Shown: positions 19,239 through 29,946, counted from the first letter of the stretch. The stretch is DNA of 64,000 nucleotides from Cryptomeria japonica (GCF_030272615.1 NC_081406.1:475808900-475872899), one strand, 5' to 3'. A program made the numbers and translations. The notes: generated by a model from the letters alone, not told the origin.

Positions 19239-20933
19239 CTATAACATCTTGCAGTGAAAAAGTTCGTAGTCCTCCATTTGCCAATGGAAGAGCCCGTTGA
19301 GTGAGCACACCTCATCTTCAGAACATCCCTCGAATTCGAGCACCCCTTCACTGTTCGGCTCCATCGCGTTCTTGCCCTTGCTTTCGTCGGGACCCCCTTC
19401 CCCTTTATTAGAGTCCTCTGAGTCCGAGTCGGAAGAGGCGAGCTCTTCGCCGACATCTTGGGTCCGTAGGTCAATGGTATATTTTCGCCCTCCCTTCTCC
19501 ATGGAAAGTGTATTTTTCTTCCAGTTGTGGTTCACCCTCGCGGTGATCAACCACACTCTCCCCAGGATGGCATCATAGCCTTTCTTTTTCAAGGGAATAA
19601 CTACAAAATCTAACAGGAAGGGTTGCGTACCAATTGTCACTTGTTGTATGCCGAGTGGCTTGATGCCGTTTTGGTCGGCTCCTACCAGATTAAATGTGGA
19701 ATGCCACAGGGTGGGTTTCCCCAGCCTCTTCCATGTCTCCTCTGGTAGTAAATTCACCCCAGCACCTCCGTCCACAATGGTGCCCTTTAGAACGGTTCCA
19801 AGGATGCCCATTTCTACCACAGCTGGGTGTCTACCACTGTTTAAGGCTAGTAACATCGGGTTAGTTAAAGGGCTGACTGGAAACTCCACCTGTGGTGCAC
19901 TCGAAGGTACGTGTGCGATGCTTAGCACATTGTTGAGTATGGCAGTCCTCAAATGTGGCATGGAGTCTAGAAGGTCTTTTACCTTTATCGGTACCTCCAT
20001 CTGCAAGACTTGCCCAATAATATTCTTTTCCGCTTTCAGGCGAGTTGAGGGACTCATAGTCTCCGTGTTCTTTCGTCCTTCTGCCACCATCTCCCGTTCA
20101 ATGTCGGCCTTCGCCTCCCGCAGTCTCTCCTTTGTGCGGGGGTCGGGATACGTTGCCTTCTTCGTCTGCGCGCGAGTGATCGCCAATACTTCGCCCGTCT
20201 TCTCAATATTGAGAAGATTCACCCCCTGTTTAGGGCATTTTGTGTTATCGTGATCGCCGGGGCCACACCATCTACACAGGCTCTGGGGGGTTTCAGTATT
20301 CTGGCACTCCCGAGCGAAGTGCCCCCATTGGTTGCAGGCCCGACATTGAATTATTGGCTGCCCCTTAATGTCATACTGCATTCTGCTCCGATTGTTGTTG
20401 TTGTTGTTGTTGTTGCCTCTCCCTCCTCTTCGGTTACCTCTGTAACCACCGGATGATGCAGTGGCGTCGGCTTGCGGCTGGGCGGAGCCTGCTGGCAATG
20501 AGGGTTGCTCTTGCTCTAAGAATACCTGGTTCCCTTTTGTTTTCTTGTTGTAGGGGCATTCTTTGACGGCATGTCCCAACATCTGGCAAATGTCGCAGAA
20601 TGCCTTCCTCGGGCAAGTGCCTTTTGTGTGACCTTCTTCCTTACAATCAGTGCACCACGCATCTTCGTTTTTGGTCGTGCTTCCTTTCATGTTTTTAAAT
20701 TCCTTCAACATACGGTGCATATCCCTTTTGAAGAGCTTGCACCTTCTTACTTGATGATTCGTCACTGCTGCTTTCTCCCGAGGACTCCTCTTCTGCAGAG
20801 GACTTGTCCTTTTTCTTCCGCGATGTTTTGTCTTCACTTTCCAAATCCATCGCATGGTTATATGCATCATCCTGTGGGCAGTACAATTTTCATCTTTCTC
20901 CGCAGGGATGACAGCAACCCTTCCACGAACCAT
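19239..20933 (-). CDS. Element T nucleocapsid-protease ORF with four zinc knuckles, 564 codons
   Basis: Open throughout. About residues 90-130 hold two CCHC knuckles (CTDCKEEGHTKGTC, CDICQMLGHAVKEC); after a Gly/Asn/Arg-rich linker with an Asn run (the GTT repeat at 20395-20413) come two more (CRACNQWGHFAREC at about 195-210 and a variant CRWCGPGDHDNTKC at about 220-235). Plant gypsy Gag usually has one. The protease motif follows near residue 395 (TIVDGGAGVNLLPEETW: DGGAG in place of the usual DSGA/DTGA) and the flap-side DAILGRVWL near 470. The C-terminal part is acidic and Ser-rich and leads to RT. Confidence 0.85.
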   Translation of the reverse strand: MVRGRVAVIPAEKDENCTAHRMMHITMRWIWKVKTKHRGRKRTSPLQKRSPREKAAVTNHQVRRCKLFKRDMHRMLKEFKNMKGSTTKNEDAWCTDCKEEGHTKGTCPRKAFCDICQMLGHAVKECPYNKKTKGNQVFLEQEQPSLPAGSAQPQADATASSGGYRGNRRGGRGNNNNNNNNRSRMQYDIKGQPIIQCRACNQWGHFARECQNTETPQSLCRWCGPGDHDNTKCPKQGVNLLNIEKTGEVLAITRAQTKKATYPDPRTKERLREAKADIEREMVAEGRKNTETMSPSTRLKAEKNIIGQVLQMEVPIKVKDLLDSMPHLRTAILNNVLSIAHVPSSAPQVEFPVSPLTNPMLLALNSGRHPAVVEMGILGTVLKGTIVDGGAGVNLLPEETWKRLGKPTLWHSTFNLVGADQNGIKPLGIQQVTIGTQPFLLDFVVIPLKKKGYDAILGRVWLITARVNHNWKKNTLSMEKGGRKYTIDLRTQDVGEELASSDSDSEDSNKGEGGPDESKGKNAMEPNSEGVLEFEGCSEDEVCSLNGLFHWQMEDYELFHCKML

Positions 20934-20948
20934 CTCTTCTTTAGTCCA

Positions 20949-22327
20949 TCAGCCGACTGGTTCTCCATCTTCCCCAGTAATTCCTTTAACTGTCGGTTGT
21001 ATGTTCGCACTGTCTCGTGCTTTCCCCTTTGTGCTTAATATCTCCGCCACGATCTCATTATCATCTCGAAGGAGTCGAAACTCCGTCTCGAAAGCTTTTT
21101 GTAGGTCGTCCCATGTTCCCACCTTTGTTTTATCCACATCAGAGTACCAATCAATGGCTACTCCTCTTAGGGTGGCAGGGAACTGCACCACCCAATCTGC
21201 TTTGTCAACTACCCCGTTGGCTGACCATATTGTCTCACATGTACGGTAGTGTCGTACGGGGTCATCGTTGCCATCTCCGTTGAATTTAGGCAACTTCTGT
21301 TTGCCTGCCATCGAAGGGGGTTGTCTTCTTGGAGGTGGTTGTGGCTGCGTCTGTGCGCCACTCCCTCTGGCGCCGGTGGTGTGTCCTGCGTGGGTGACTT
21401 GAGGTACGGTGTTTTGCCTGCTGTGTGTGACACCTACAACCATACGGTTGTCCTCCCCTCCGTTCTCACCCGTAGCCACTCTTGGCTCCCTTTGGTGATC
21501 CTCACTTCGTGGCGTAAGGGATAAGTTTCTAAACTGATCCTGAGTCTCTTCGACTAGATTCCTCCGTAACTTTGTTTCCTCCTGAAACTCTTCGTGCCTT
21601 CTCACCCTACGGTGTTCTGGCGACGCGTAGAAATTTCCCTCAGCTTCTGCACCCTCCGTGACACCTCCTTGGTTCCCTTCGGGCCACCCTTCGGCAAGTT
21701 GCCTCAGCCTCTGTCTACGTTCTACTTGCTGTTCCAGAATCAAGGCCCTCTGCACAGCCTCCCACTCGTCCGTTTCTACTTTCTTATTTCTATCTTTATT
21801 TAATAGGTTGGCCATTAATTCCCATACATTTCCATAATTCACAACACATAAACCAGAACACGCCTTTATTAATTCATTTCGTCAATACAACTCGTGTCAA
21901 TATTATGACACCTTTATTTGAATATAGAATGTTCCTTTATCCATATGGGATTCAGGGTTCAATTCCTTCCTGGCCTCATGCCATCCCGCTCCGCTTCCCG
22001 ACGGCTGCTTTCTTCGTACTGTTGGAGGATTTGTTGGCGTCGCTCTTCTCGAGCAATCTCCTGTAGGCGAGCTTGTTGTGCCAGCGATGCCTGTGCAAGC
22101 AACCGGGGAAGGTGGTTCATCAACCGATTTAGTGCCGGGCTAACCTCCAGTGCTGTCCACGCGACACTTGGTGGGATGTCAGCCTTCGTGGCCTCTCGTT
22201 GGACATATGTCTCGATGGCTACCTGGAGCAAAATTGAAAATTCCCTCGTCGCAGTATCTTCTCCGCTGTAGAGCTCCGTTTGCGCGTTGTTGGCCTTTGG
22301 ATTTATCTCACCAACGGGTAGGTCCAT
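20949..22327 (-). pseudogene. Element T gag
   Basis: Minus strand. The N-terminal ORF 22327-21959 (122 codons, begins 45 bp after the PBS) is followed by ORF 21842-20949 (297 codons), which contains a coiled-coil-like Arg/Glu-rich part and a retrotransposon-gag core (LPKFNGDGNDDPVRHYRT, WVVQFPATLRGVAIDWYS, FETEFRLLRDDNEIVAEI). Stops and a frame change between the two ORFs break it. The zinc knuckles lie in the next ORF, so in active relatives gag and protease may be one long frame or joined by frameshifting. Confidence 0.8.
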
Positions 22328-22371
22328 CGTGTCCGTGCGCCATCCGCATCTTCCGTTCCCGAGTATGTCTA

Positions 22372-22384
22372 GGCAACGGCACCA
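22372..22384 (-). other. Primer-binding site of element T, Asp-tRNA type
   Basis: Minus-strand TGGTGCCGTTGCC lies 2 bp inside the 5' LTR edge at 22387. It differs by one base from the TGGCGCCGTTGCC word common in plant Tat/Athila-type elements and assigned to tRNA-Asp. Confidence 0.8.
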
Positions 22385-22386
22385 AA

Positions 22387-22658
22387 TGTTTACCCTCTCA
22401 GGTGAATAACTTTAAGTACATAAATAAAGCACGTAATGCAGAATAATAATGCCATAGATATCAAATCAAATATAAGAGATGTTATTCCATTCCTAATTGT
22501 GTGTCACAAGTTACATTCGGAAGTATATAAAGATACCGAGAGGTGCGAGCGCCAACCGTCGTACCGCAACTACCATCCCTCGGTTGCCACTAACCAAGAC
22601 AATTACAATTTACAACTTAATTAACTAGTTTTATTTGCTTACAATATTGCCGCTAACA
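22387..22658 (-). mobile_element. 5' LTR of element T, 272 bp
   Basis: Pairs with 13055-13326. Transcription of T should start within or at the edge of this LTR and run leftwards; CTTTATATAC on the minus strand (about 22523-22532) is a candidate TATA box. Confidence 0.95.
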
Positions 22659-22754
22659 GCTTTGTCTCCTAATCAATTTAGTTTAAGCCAAAGTATATCA
22701 AGATGGATTAATTATGGTTAAAACAAGCCTAAACTTAGTAGGGGACATTACAAG
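22659..22754. mobile_element. Terminal 96 bp of inner LTR X
   Basis: Follows the T insertion and ends TAGTAGGGGACATTACA, a standard LTR end in this window. It must be the continuation of sequence left of 13055. The 5-mer after it is AGTGA; I found no clear partner on the left. Confidence 0.55.
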
Positions 22755-23785
22755 TGATACGACAGGAAGGGAGACGGGAGGATAGCAAGGGGACTACGGT
22801 TTAGGAGCTTCAACAACAGACTGCAGACTGCGATAGGTAAGTGATGTCTGCAGTTCATAGAGGATATATATGTGTGTGGATGTGTGTGCCACACACACAC
22901 ATATATAGTAATGAATATTTTAATACATGTTAATGAATAGTTCTAGATATATGTTAATGAATATTTGTGAATATACGTTAATGAATAGTCATGAATATAT
23001 GTTAATTTTTAGATGTTAATGAACTTTCTTGAGAACATGTTAATGAATATTTTCTGAATATATGTTACCGAATACATGTTAATATAGGAATATGTAAAAG
23101 TAGATTATGGAATGAAAATGATAATGAATTGTAGAGTGTAATATGAATGATGTGGCTATATGATGGAGGCTATTGGGAAGAAATTCCCTTAGTCTAATGC
23201 AAGGGTTATGATAATCCCTTGTAGGCAGTATGTATCGAGTATCTACATGCATATATGTTATGGCTTGGTTGACAAAGTTCATCCAAGAAGAGACGGATCT
23301 GGTCGGTCCTCTCTGATGGACTTGGATGGTGAGATGCATCATCCAAGGCAAGGAATCGATCATATATGATGGTCTTCCTTGACATGGCTTGGGTGTAAGA
23401 AATTACATCCAAGACAGGAATCGAATTAACCTTCGATCTCCTGGATGGCTTGGGTGTAAGAAATTACATCCAAGATAGGAATCCAATTAACCTTCGATTT
23501 CCTAGATGGCTTGGGTGTAAGAAATTACATCCAAGACAGGAATCGAATTAACCTTCGATTTCCTAGTATGGCTTGGAACCAAGATGGGTTCCAAGAAGGC
23601 GAGTTGTACAGCCGCCTATGGACATGTCCCAGTATTGCACTCGTATCCTTTTTATTAAATAGGAATTGAGATTAGTGTTAATTAAGTAATGGAAGTTTAA
23701 TTGCAAATTAGATTAGTTATATATTTGTTGCATTCTAACAGTCTGTTTTCCAGGTCAATGATCTCTAACTAGTAGGGACATTACA
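22755..23785. mobile_element. Right part of LTR B (family C)
   Basis: Homologous along its length to the right two thirds of solo LTR C (24348-25378), including TAATGAATA-rich DNA, a GGTAAGT splice-donor-like word near 22835, the CTTGG/CCAAG hairpin ladder and the end CTAACTAGTAGGGACATTACA. It has one more copy of the hairpin unit than C. Confidence 0.85.
23264..23595. repeat. Hairpin ladder in LTR B, about 61-bp period
   Basis: Six inverted repeats that all open with CTTGG and close with CCAAG: 23264-23287, 23321-23347 (11-base arms), 23388-23413, 23449-23474, 23510-23535 (three near-identical tandem units) and 23572-23595 (CTTGGAACC/GGTTCCAAG). Start spacing 57, 67, 61, 61 and 62 bp. Arms differ between units but stay complementary. 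Confidence 0.88.
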
Positions 23786-23855
23786 GTAAGCCACAACTCC
23801 CACTCCCCTGATGACCCTAAATGGACCATAAAAACGTGGCTTGAGTTTTTCCGCT
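23786..23855 (-). pseudogene. Integrase segment of element H between insertions B and C
   Basis: Minus-strand codons EKLKPRFYGPFRVIRGVGVV, the conserved chromovirus integrase C-terminal block. The right border is solo LTR C (duplication CCGCT 23851-23855) and the left border is B (GTAAG 23786-23790). Confidence 0.9.
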
Positions 23856-25378
23856 TGTGATAACCCTACCTCACCACATGATGTAAGCCTTATAAACACA
23901 AATAATGATAAAGTCAATTATTAAATGATGTAATATATCAAATAGTGTTAATACACTAGAAGAAATACTAATATATTATATTGAGTTAAAGAATAAATTA
24001 TTAGAAAGAGGAAATAATACTAACATATTAAAATTGAGTTAATACAAGAATGAAGTACTAGAAAATGGTTACTTAAATATATTTATATTTAATTAATTTA
24101 ATATAGTTAATATGTCTAAATGTATACTAAATGGGAAAAGAAATTAAAGGAATCACTTTTCGATAACAAGTGATGAGATTCACGTGGACCCCCCCCCCCC
24201 CCCCGCGGGAAGCGGTGGGACGGGAAGTTGCAGCCTAGGCTGGGACTACCGTCACACCCCTTCCCTCGGAAGGAAAGTGGCTGCAACCCGTCACACCCCT
24301 TCCCACGGAAGGGTCCCCATGGAGGGACACGATCACTCCCCTCCACGGGTATAAAACCCGGGAAAATCGCAGGATCAAGGAGCACAAAAGGGGATTAGAA
24401 GGAGGTCTGGAAAAGGAGTAGACTGCGAACAGCAAGGGAAGAAATACGAACTAGAAACCACTGCTGCGGGTTACGAACAGGTAAGTAAGGTCACAGAGTA
24501 TATATATATTAATGAATATAAGTAATGAATAATTAATATATATGTTAATGAATATAAGTAATGAATATTTTAATATATATGTTAATGAATGGTTTTTAGA
24601 TGTTAAGGAATATGTGTAAACATATGTTAATGAATACATATTAATGAATAGTTAGGAATATACATTAATAAATAAATGTGAATATATGATAATGGATGTT
24701 TTTTGAATATATGTTATGGAATACATGTTAAGTTTAGAATATGTAAATGTAGATTATGGAATGGAAAATAGTAATAGATCGTAAAATGTAATATAAATGT
24801 GATTGTATGATGGAGGCTATAGGGAGGAAATTCCCTTAGCCTAATGGAGGGATTATGATAATCCCTAGTAGGCAGTATATACTGAACATCTATATGCATA
24901 TATGTTATGGCTTGGTTGACAAAGTTCATCCAAGAAGAAACAGATCTGGCTGGTCCCCTCTGGTAGACTTGGATGATGAAATGCATCATCCAAGGCAAGG
25001 AATTGACCATATGGTCTTCCTTGGATGGCTTGGGTGTAAAGACAGGAATCGAACTAACCTTCGATTTCCTGGATGGCTTGGGTGTAAGAAGTTCCATCCA
25101 AGACAGGAATCGAACTAACCTTCGATTTCCTGGTATGGCTTGGAACCAAGATGGGTTCCAAGAAGGCGAGCTTCACAGCCACCTAAGGACATGTCCCAAT
25201 ACGGCACTCGTATCCTTTTAATTAAATAAGAATTGAGATTAGTGTTAATTAAGTAATTTAAGTTTAATTGCAAATTAGATTAGTTATATATACATATATG
25301 TATATATATATATATATATTTGTGTATTCTAACAATCGGTTTTGCAGGACAGTGATCTCTAACTAGTAGGGACATTAC
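23856..25378. mobile_element. Solo LTR C, 1523 bp, inserted in H pol
   Basis: Flanked by CCGCT at 23851-23855 and 25379-25383; ends TGTGATAACCC and GGGACATTACA. Removal restores the integrase frame (KKSGAEKLK). Contains an A/T-rich left third, a CACGTG box near 24180, a run of 16 C (24189-24204), a plus-strand TATA-like GGGTATAAAACCC (about 24348), a GGTAAGT word (about 24476) and the hairpin ladder 24911-25162. The TATA and donor suggest plus orientation, while the TGTAATGTCCC read from the right end suggests minus; orientation is left open. Confidence 0.93.
24911..25162. repeat. Hairpin ladder in solo LTR C
   Basis: CTTGG...CCAAG inverted repeats at 24911-24934, 24968-24994 (perfect 11-base arms, 5-base loop), 25077-25102 and 25139-25162 (perfect 9-base arms). 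One unit near 25029 has lost its right arm through a small deletion. LTR B carries an extra intact unit at the same place. Confidence 0.88.
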
Positions 25379-26583
25379 ACCGCTCCACTCTTCTTGAGAG
25401 TAGACTGTCTGAAGGGCTGAAGTCTTAGGTAGACCATATCATCAACCTCAAATGAGCACTCAATACGCTGCTGATCAACATACAACTTCTGCCGGTTCTG
25501 TGCAATCTGGAGGTTGTCCTTTAATGCTTTCAGAATGTCTTGACACTGCTGAACCATATCCCTAGCCTGAGGTGCTCTACTATCTCCAAACACCAAATCA
25601 ACAAAGCTAGGGGCCTCATAACCGTAAAGTGCCATGAAAGGAGACATACTAATGGACATGTGATAAGTGGAATTGTAGCAGTATTCACCAAGATGTAGCC
25701 ATCTTACCCAAGCCTTCTGTTGTTCTGAAACGTAGTTCCTCAAGTAACCCTCTGACCACTTATTTACTATCTCTGTTTGTCCATCTGTCTGGGGATGGTA
25801 ACTCGTGCTTGGGGTTAGCATAGTACCACATAATCTGAAAATCTCTTGCCAGAAGGAGCTTAGGAACTTGCTGTCCCTTTCACTCACAATATTTTTAGGC
25901 AGCCCATGTAGCCTAAACACCTCACGGAAGAACAAATCAGCAACTTGAGCTGCTGTAAATGAGCTAGTGATGGCAAAAAAATGAGCAAATTTTGTCAATC
26001 TATCCACCACCACATAGATACAATCCTTCCCACTAGCCTTTGGCAACCCAGTGATGAAATCCATAGACACTTTCCCATTTTTGACTGGGAATTGGCAATG
26101 GTTGCGATAAACCAGCGGGTGTTGTGTGTTCATATTTATTCTTCTGACAAGTATGGCATTCCTTAACGTACTTCAAGACATCTCTCTTCAACCCTTTCCA
26201 AGAGAATCTCTCTCAATTTGCTTGTAAGTCTTGAAAAAACCTTGGTGGCTAGCAAGGGGAATGTCATGAAAAGTCTGCAATACCTTCTCCTTCAACTTCG
26301 ATTCAGGTAGAAGAAGGATCCTTCCCTTATATAAAATTAATCCATCAACCAAACTGTACTTTTCATCATGAAAAGTGCCTTCAACAATGCTGGTTGCAAA
26401 CTGATTTTTGGCATGATCAGCAAGCAATAGGTCCCTCCAATCAGCAGTAAGCTCACATATAGAGCTTAGATGGGGTCTCCGTGAAAGGGCATCTGCCACT
26501 ATGTTGTTCTTCCCTTTCACATACTCAATGTCGAAGTCATAAGCCTGAAGCTTACTAACCCACTTTTGCTGCCTTTCGTTCAT
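25379..26583 (-). pseudogene. Element H RNase H end and integrase core
   Basis: From 26583 the frame covers the end of RNase H (NNIVADALSRRP) and the region before integrase (GRILLLPESKLKEKVLQTFH, HDIPLASHQGFFKTYKQIER). A small deletion near 26200 shifts the frame within the HHCC domain: the Cys pair continues in the other frame and is followed by a stop-interrupted stretch. From 26133 to 25379 the catalytic core is open: MDFITGLP, VSERDSKFLSSFWQEI (Asp after SER instead of SDRD) and GQTEIVNKWSEGYLR with the Glu, then the C-terminal domain up to solo LTR C. Confidence 0.88.
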
Positions 26584-26589
26584 ATCTTT

Positions 26590-27558
26590 CTAGTGCATGA
26601 AATGCTTAAGACTGTTATGATCAGTCTTAACAATGAACCTACTTCCCACTAGGTACTGCCTGAATTTCTCAAGGGCATGCATTATGGCAAGCATCTCCTT
26701 GTCATAGATTGAATATAGCCTTTCAGGCCCTCTCACCTTTCTACTTTCAAAGACAATAGGGTGCTTGTCTTGCATAAGAACTGCACCAACACCTTCCCCT
26801 GACGCATCACATTGCAGTTCAAAAGGCTTGGTGCAATCTGGTAAGGCCAAAACCGGGCATAAGCTCATGATTTCCTTAAACTGATCAAACACTATTTGTG
26901 CCTTTGCAGACCACTCGAAGGCTCTTTTCTTAGTGAGATCCGTGAGGGGGGCAGCCAACTGAGAATAACCCTTCACAAACCTTCTGTAAAAACCGCATAG
27001 ACCCAAGAATCCTTTCAAATGAGTTATGTTCTCAGGTGGTGGCCAATCAAGGATAGCTCTAATCTTTTTGGGATCCACCTTCACACCCTTTGCACTGATG
27101 ATGTGCCCCAAGTAAAGCAACTCCCCCATTCCAAACTCACACTTAGATTCTTTGGCAAACAATGATTCAGACTCTAGAATGCTAAGAATTTCATCTAAGT
27201 GTTGTAAGTGCTCCTTCGAAGACTTGCTGAAGATGAGAATGTCATCGAAGAATATGAGCACAAACTTCCTCAACTACTTTTGAAAGATTTTGTTCATGCA
27301 GGACTGAAATGTGGCTGGAGCATTAGTCAAACCAAAAGGCATGACTAGAAATTCGAAATGCCCGAATTGGCATCTGAAAGTAGTCTTCTCCACATCAGAA
27401 GCCCTCATTTTGATTTGATGGTAGCCCGATCTGAGATCTATCTTGGAGAAGTACACGACACCATGCAGCTCATCAATGAGCTCATCAATCCTCGGAATGG
27501 GGTACCGATTCTTGATGGTTTTCTGATTTAAGGTTCGGTAGTCCACGCACATACGCAT
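26590..27558 (-). pseudogene. Element H RT and RNase H
   Basis: RT core with [35 protein letters not shown] and [13 protein letters not shown], then after a TAG at 27276-27274 the active site FVLIFFDDILIFS with both Asp intact, and the connection and RNase H (FELQCDASGEGVGAVLMQ, LYSIYDKEMLAIMHALEKFR). Polymerase and RNase H residues look functional apart from the stop codons (27274 and 26590), so the copy died by point mutations. Confidence 0.92.
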
Positions 27559-28505
27559 GGTCCCATCCTAATTCTTACCAATACAACAGCCGAAGCAAAA
27601 GGGCTCTTGCTTGGCCTAATGTAATCCATGTCTAAAAGCTCCTTAATGGCTTTCTCAATCTCATCCTTCTGCTTCTTTGGGTAACGGTAAGGAGTAATCA
27701 TGATAGGCTTAGTACCCTCTTCCAACTCAATGATGTGTTCAGTACTGCGCTCAGGCGGCCTACCCGGGGGTGGAGTCTCAAACACCTTGCTCCTCTTTGA
27801 AATCAAAGCCTGAATGTCTTCAGGATAGCTTCTCCTTTCTTCAGATGAGTGCGATGGCATGACCATATACTCAGGAGATCTTCTAAGTGGTGGATTTCCA
27901 AAGACCTTGCTCTTGTCTATGATTAGAGCCTGGATATCAGTAGTGTAACTGCCCTTGTCTTCTAATGGGTTTGATGGCATTAACACACATTCTGCTGCCC
28001 ACTCTACTTGGTTATGACGGATCAGCCTCTCCATCCTCTTCAAGGATACAATCCGAGGACCCCCATTAGACATTCCTCGCAAAACCACCTTCTTCCCTTC
28101 GGTCATGGACTTTAACTCCATGGTTTGCAAGTTAACAGTGATCTCACCAAGAGATCGCAACCACTGAATGCCTAGGACGACATCATCGGTCCCTCCAATA
28201 TTGACAACATAGAAGTCATCCTTGACTTCATAATTACCAAGCTTCATTGACATGTTTGACACCATCCGTTTACAACAAATTGTCGATCCATCGGCCACCA
28301 TGACCTTGAAGTTTTCAACATCATTAGTGATAAGACCTCTCTTGGCAACAATCTTAGCATCAATGAAGTTGTGAGTTGCTCCTGTATCAATTAGAGCAAC
28401 AAGTTAGTGCTCTCCCAATGCTCCTCGAACTCTGAATGATTCATTCTTGTGGAAGCTAGAGAGTGGGGCAACTATACCCTTATCATCTTGATCACTTTCA
28501 GGCCC
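27528..28505 (-). pseudogene. Element H protease and start of RT
   Basis: Same frame as gag. Protease motif LVALIDTGATHNFIDA at about 28400-28355, preceded by a stop near 28405, then DDVVLGIQWLRSLG and, after a long linker containing two copies of an ALI-K-SKVF motif (about 27800 and 27915), the RT start (YRYPKKQKDEIEKAIKELLD, PSKSPFASAVVLV). A 1-base shift near 27560 separates this from the rest of RT. Confidence 0.85.
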
Positions 28506-29888
28506 TTATGGAGCCTCTTCATACTCACTTTCCTCCGAGTCAAGCTGCTGTTTTGAATTTTCAGAATCTGATCCATCAGCTGAATATGCTTCCATTTGCC
28601 GAACATTACCCCTTCCATGGCATCTATGACCCGGAACCCAAGGTTCCTTGCATGAGTAACACAAATTCTTCCTCCAAAGTTCTTGACAAAGCTTATCATC
28701 CATCCGGGGAGGGAACTTCTTAGGCTGATTAGAAAATTTCTTCTTGTCCTTACGAAATGGGAAAGGCTTTGACTGAAATTTAGACTTAGCGGCAGCCAAC
28801 TCCATGCTTCTAGCCTTCTTGATTGCATCAGCCAAGGTGGGCGGGTCAAAGGCTTTTACCCAACCTCTCAATGGCTCTTCAAGTCCTTTAGTGAACAAGA
28901 CCACCAGTCTTTTCTCTGAGATACTACTAACCATAACTGAAAGACTCTGAAATTCAGTTATGAAGGTGTCCACAGAACTTTGTTGTTTGAGTTGTGCTAG
29001 CTCTCTAAACTTCACCTCCACATCCTTGGTATCAAATCTTTCTATCAACTTGTTGGTGAATTCAGCATAAGTATGGATCAAGTTGTGACCAAGGGTGATC
29101 AACCCATGGTACCACCATTCATGAGCAGCTCCATCTAGGTGCAAGGTGGCGAACTTGATGGCCTCTTCTTCGGGCATGGGTCTCAAGGACAAGTAGTTGT
29201 ACAATTTCTGCACCCAAGCTCTAGCCGTGCTCACAGTGCTTCCATCGAAGTGTGCTAGAGTGACCTTCCCAAGGGCCTGTTGGAAATCTCTGGTAGTGGA
29301 GTAACGATTATCATATCTCCCTTCCCTTCTCTTCTTTTGATTCATGTATTAGTCAAGAGACATAGCATTTGGAATCTCTTGGGGAAATGTTGCATACTCC
29401 ACAAAGCTGGCCCGAATCTCCTCAGCTACAGGAACTTCCACTTCAAGAGGCAGTGTTTCCCTTGGAAGAAAAACAACTTGCAATGGTCTAGTCACCGATC
29501 CAATAGGCATTCCATTTCCATGGCTGCCATTGTTGCTGCCATTCCCATTACCAACGGAGTTGTTGGAAGTACTGCCATTATTACCACTCATATTCTGATT
29601 TGGATCTTGATTATGCCCTCCTCCAACATTCTACCTAAAGGTGGCTATGATTTGGCACATCATGTCCATCATTGTGCCAAATTTCTTTTCTATTTTCTCT
29701 ACGGCCATAGTTGTTTCATTCTGTCCAAAAAATCTTTCCCCCATTGAATCTGCTGAGTCTACTGAATCAACTTCCTTATCTCTGTTTCTCAAGACTTCTA
29801 AAAAAGTCTCTTCACAAGGCACTGTAGGGATCTGATACTGCTGGCGTTTCTGTTCTTTATTGTAGTAGTGGACGTCTCTGTCACTCAT
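28506..29888 (-). pseudogene. Element H gag
   Basis: One frame from ATG 29888 to TAA 28506 with two in-frame stops (29633-29631 and 29351-29349). The core (LAHFDGSTVSTARAWVQKLY, ATLHLDGAAHEWWYHGLITL, IERFDTKDVEVKFRELAQLK, KGLEEPLRGWVKAF) and one intact CCHC knuckle (CYSCKEPWVPGHRCHG) are typical of chromovirus Gag. The first ORF (85 codons) starts 47 bp inside the PBS. It forms the particle shell and binds RNA in active copies. Confidence 0.88.
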
Positions 29889-29934
29889 GGAGAACTCTGA
29901 TTACCCTGACTTCACAGGCTGGCAAGAAAAACCA

Positions 29935-29946
29935 GCTCTGATACCA
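29935..29946 (-). other. Primer-binding site of element H, initiator-Met tRNA type
   Basis: TGGTATCAGAGC on the minus strand, 1 bp inside the 5' LTR edge at 29948. Confidence 0.92.

Larger units (their letters stand above)
13055..22658 (-). mobile_element. Complete LTR retrotransposon T (non-chromoviral Ty3/gypsy), 9.6 kb
   Basis: LTRs of exactly 272 bp (13055-13326 and 22387-22658) differ at 9 positions by my count (3.3%). On the minus strand it has an Asp-tRNA-type PBS next to the 5' LTR, gag, a zinc-knuckle/protease ORF, RT, RNase H, integrase, a palindrome ladder, extra ORFs and a polypurine tract. There is no chromodomain. The flanking 5-mers are GTTCT (left) and GCTTT (right), which agree at 3 positions; both mismatches are C/T, so one GCTCT duplication with a C-to-T change in each copy is possible. 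RT carries an Asp-to-Asn change at the active site and integrase a stop, so this copy is dead. Confidence 0.92.
11678..23785. mobile_element. Composite nested insertion B, 12.1 kb, in H pol
   Basis: Perfect duplication GTAAG at 11673-11677 and 23786-23790; termini TGTCATGTCCCC and GGGACATTACA. Restoring the site gives a continuous integrase frame (VVAYKLELP). The right 1.03 kb (22755-23785) is clearly homologous to solo LTR C. The left 0.5 kb resembles the start of C only loosely. A further LTR terminus (TAGTAGGGGACATTACA) ends at 22754, so another LTR (X) is stacked inside; its left border within 12100-13054 was not resolved. T sits in this inner sequence. The likely order is solo LTR B, then X, then T. 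Confidence 0.7.
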
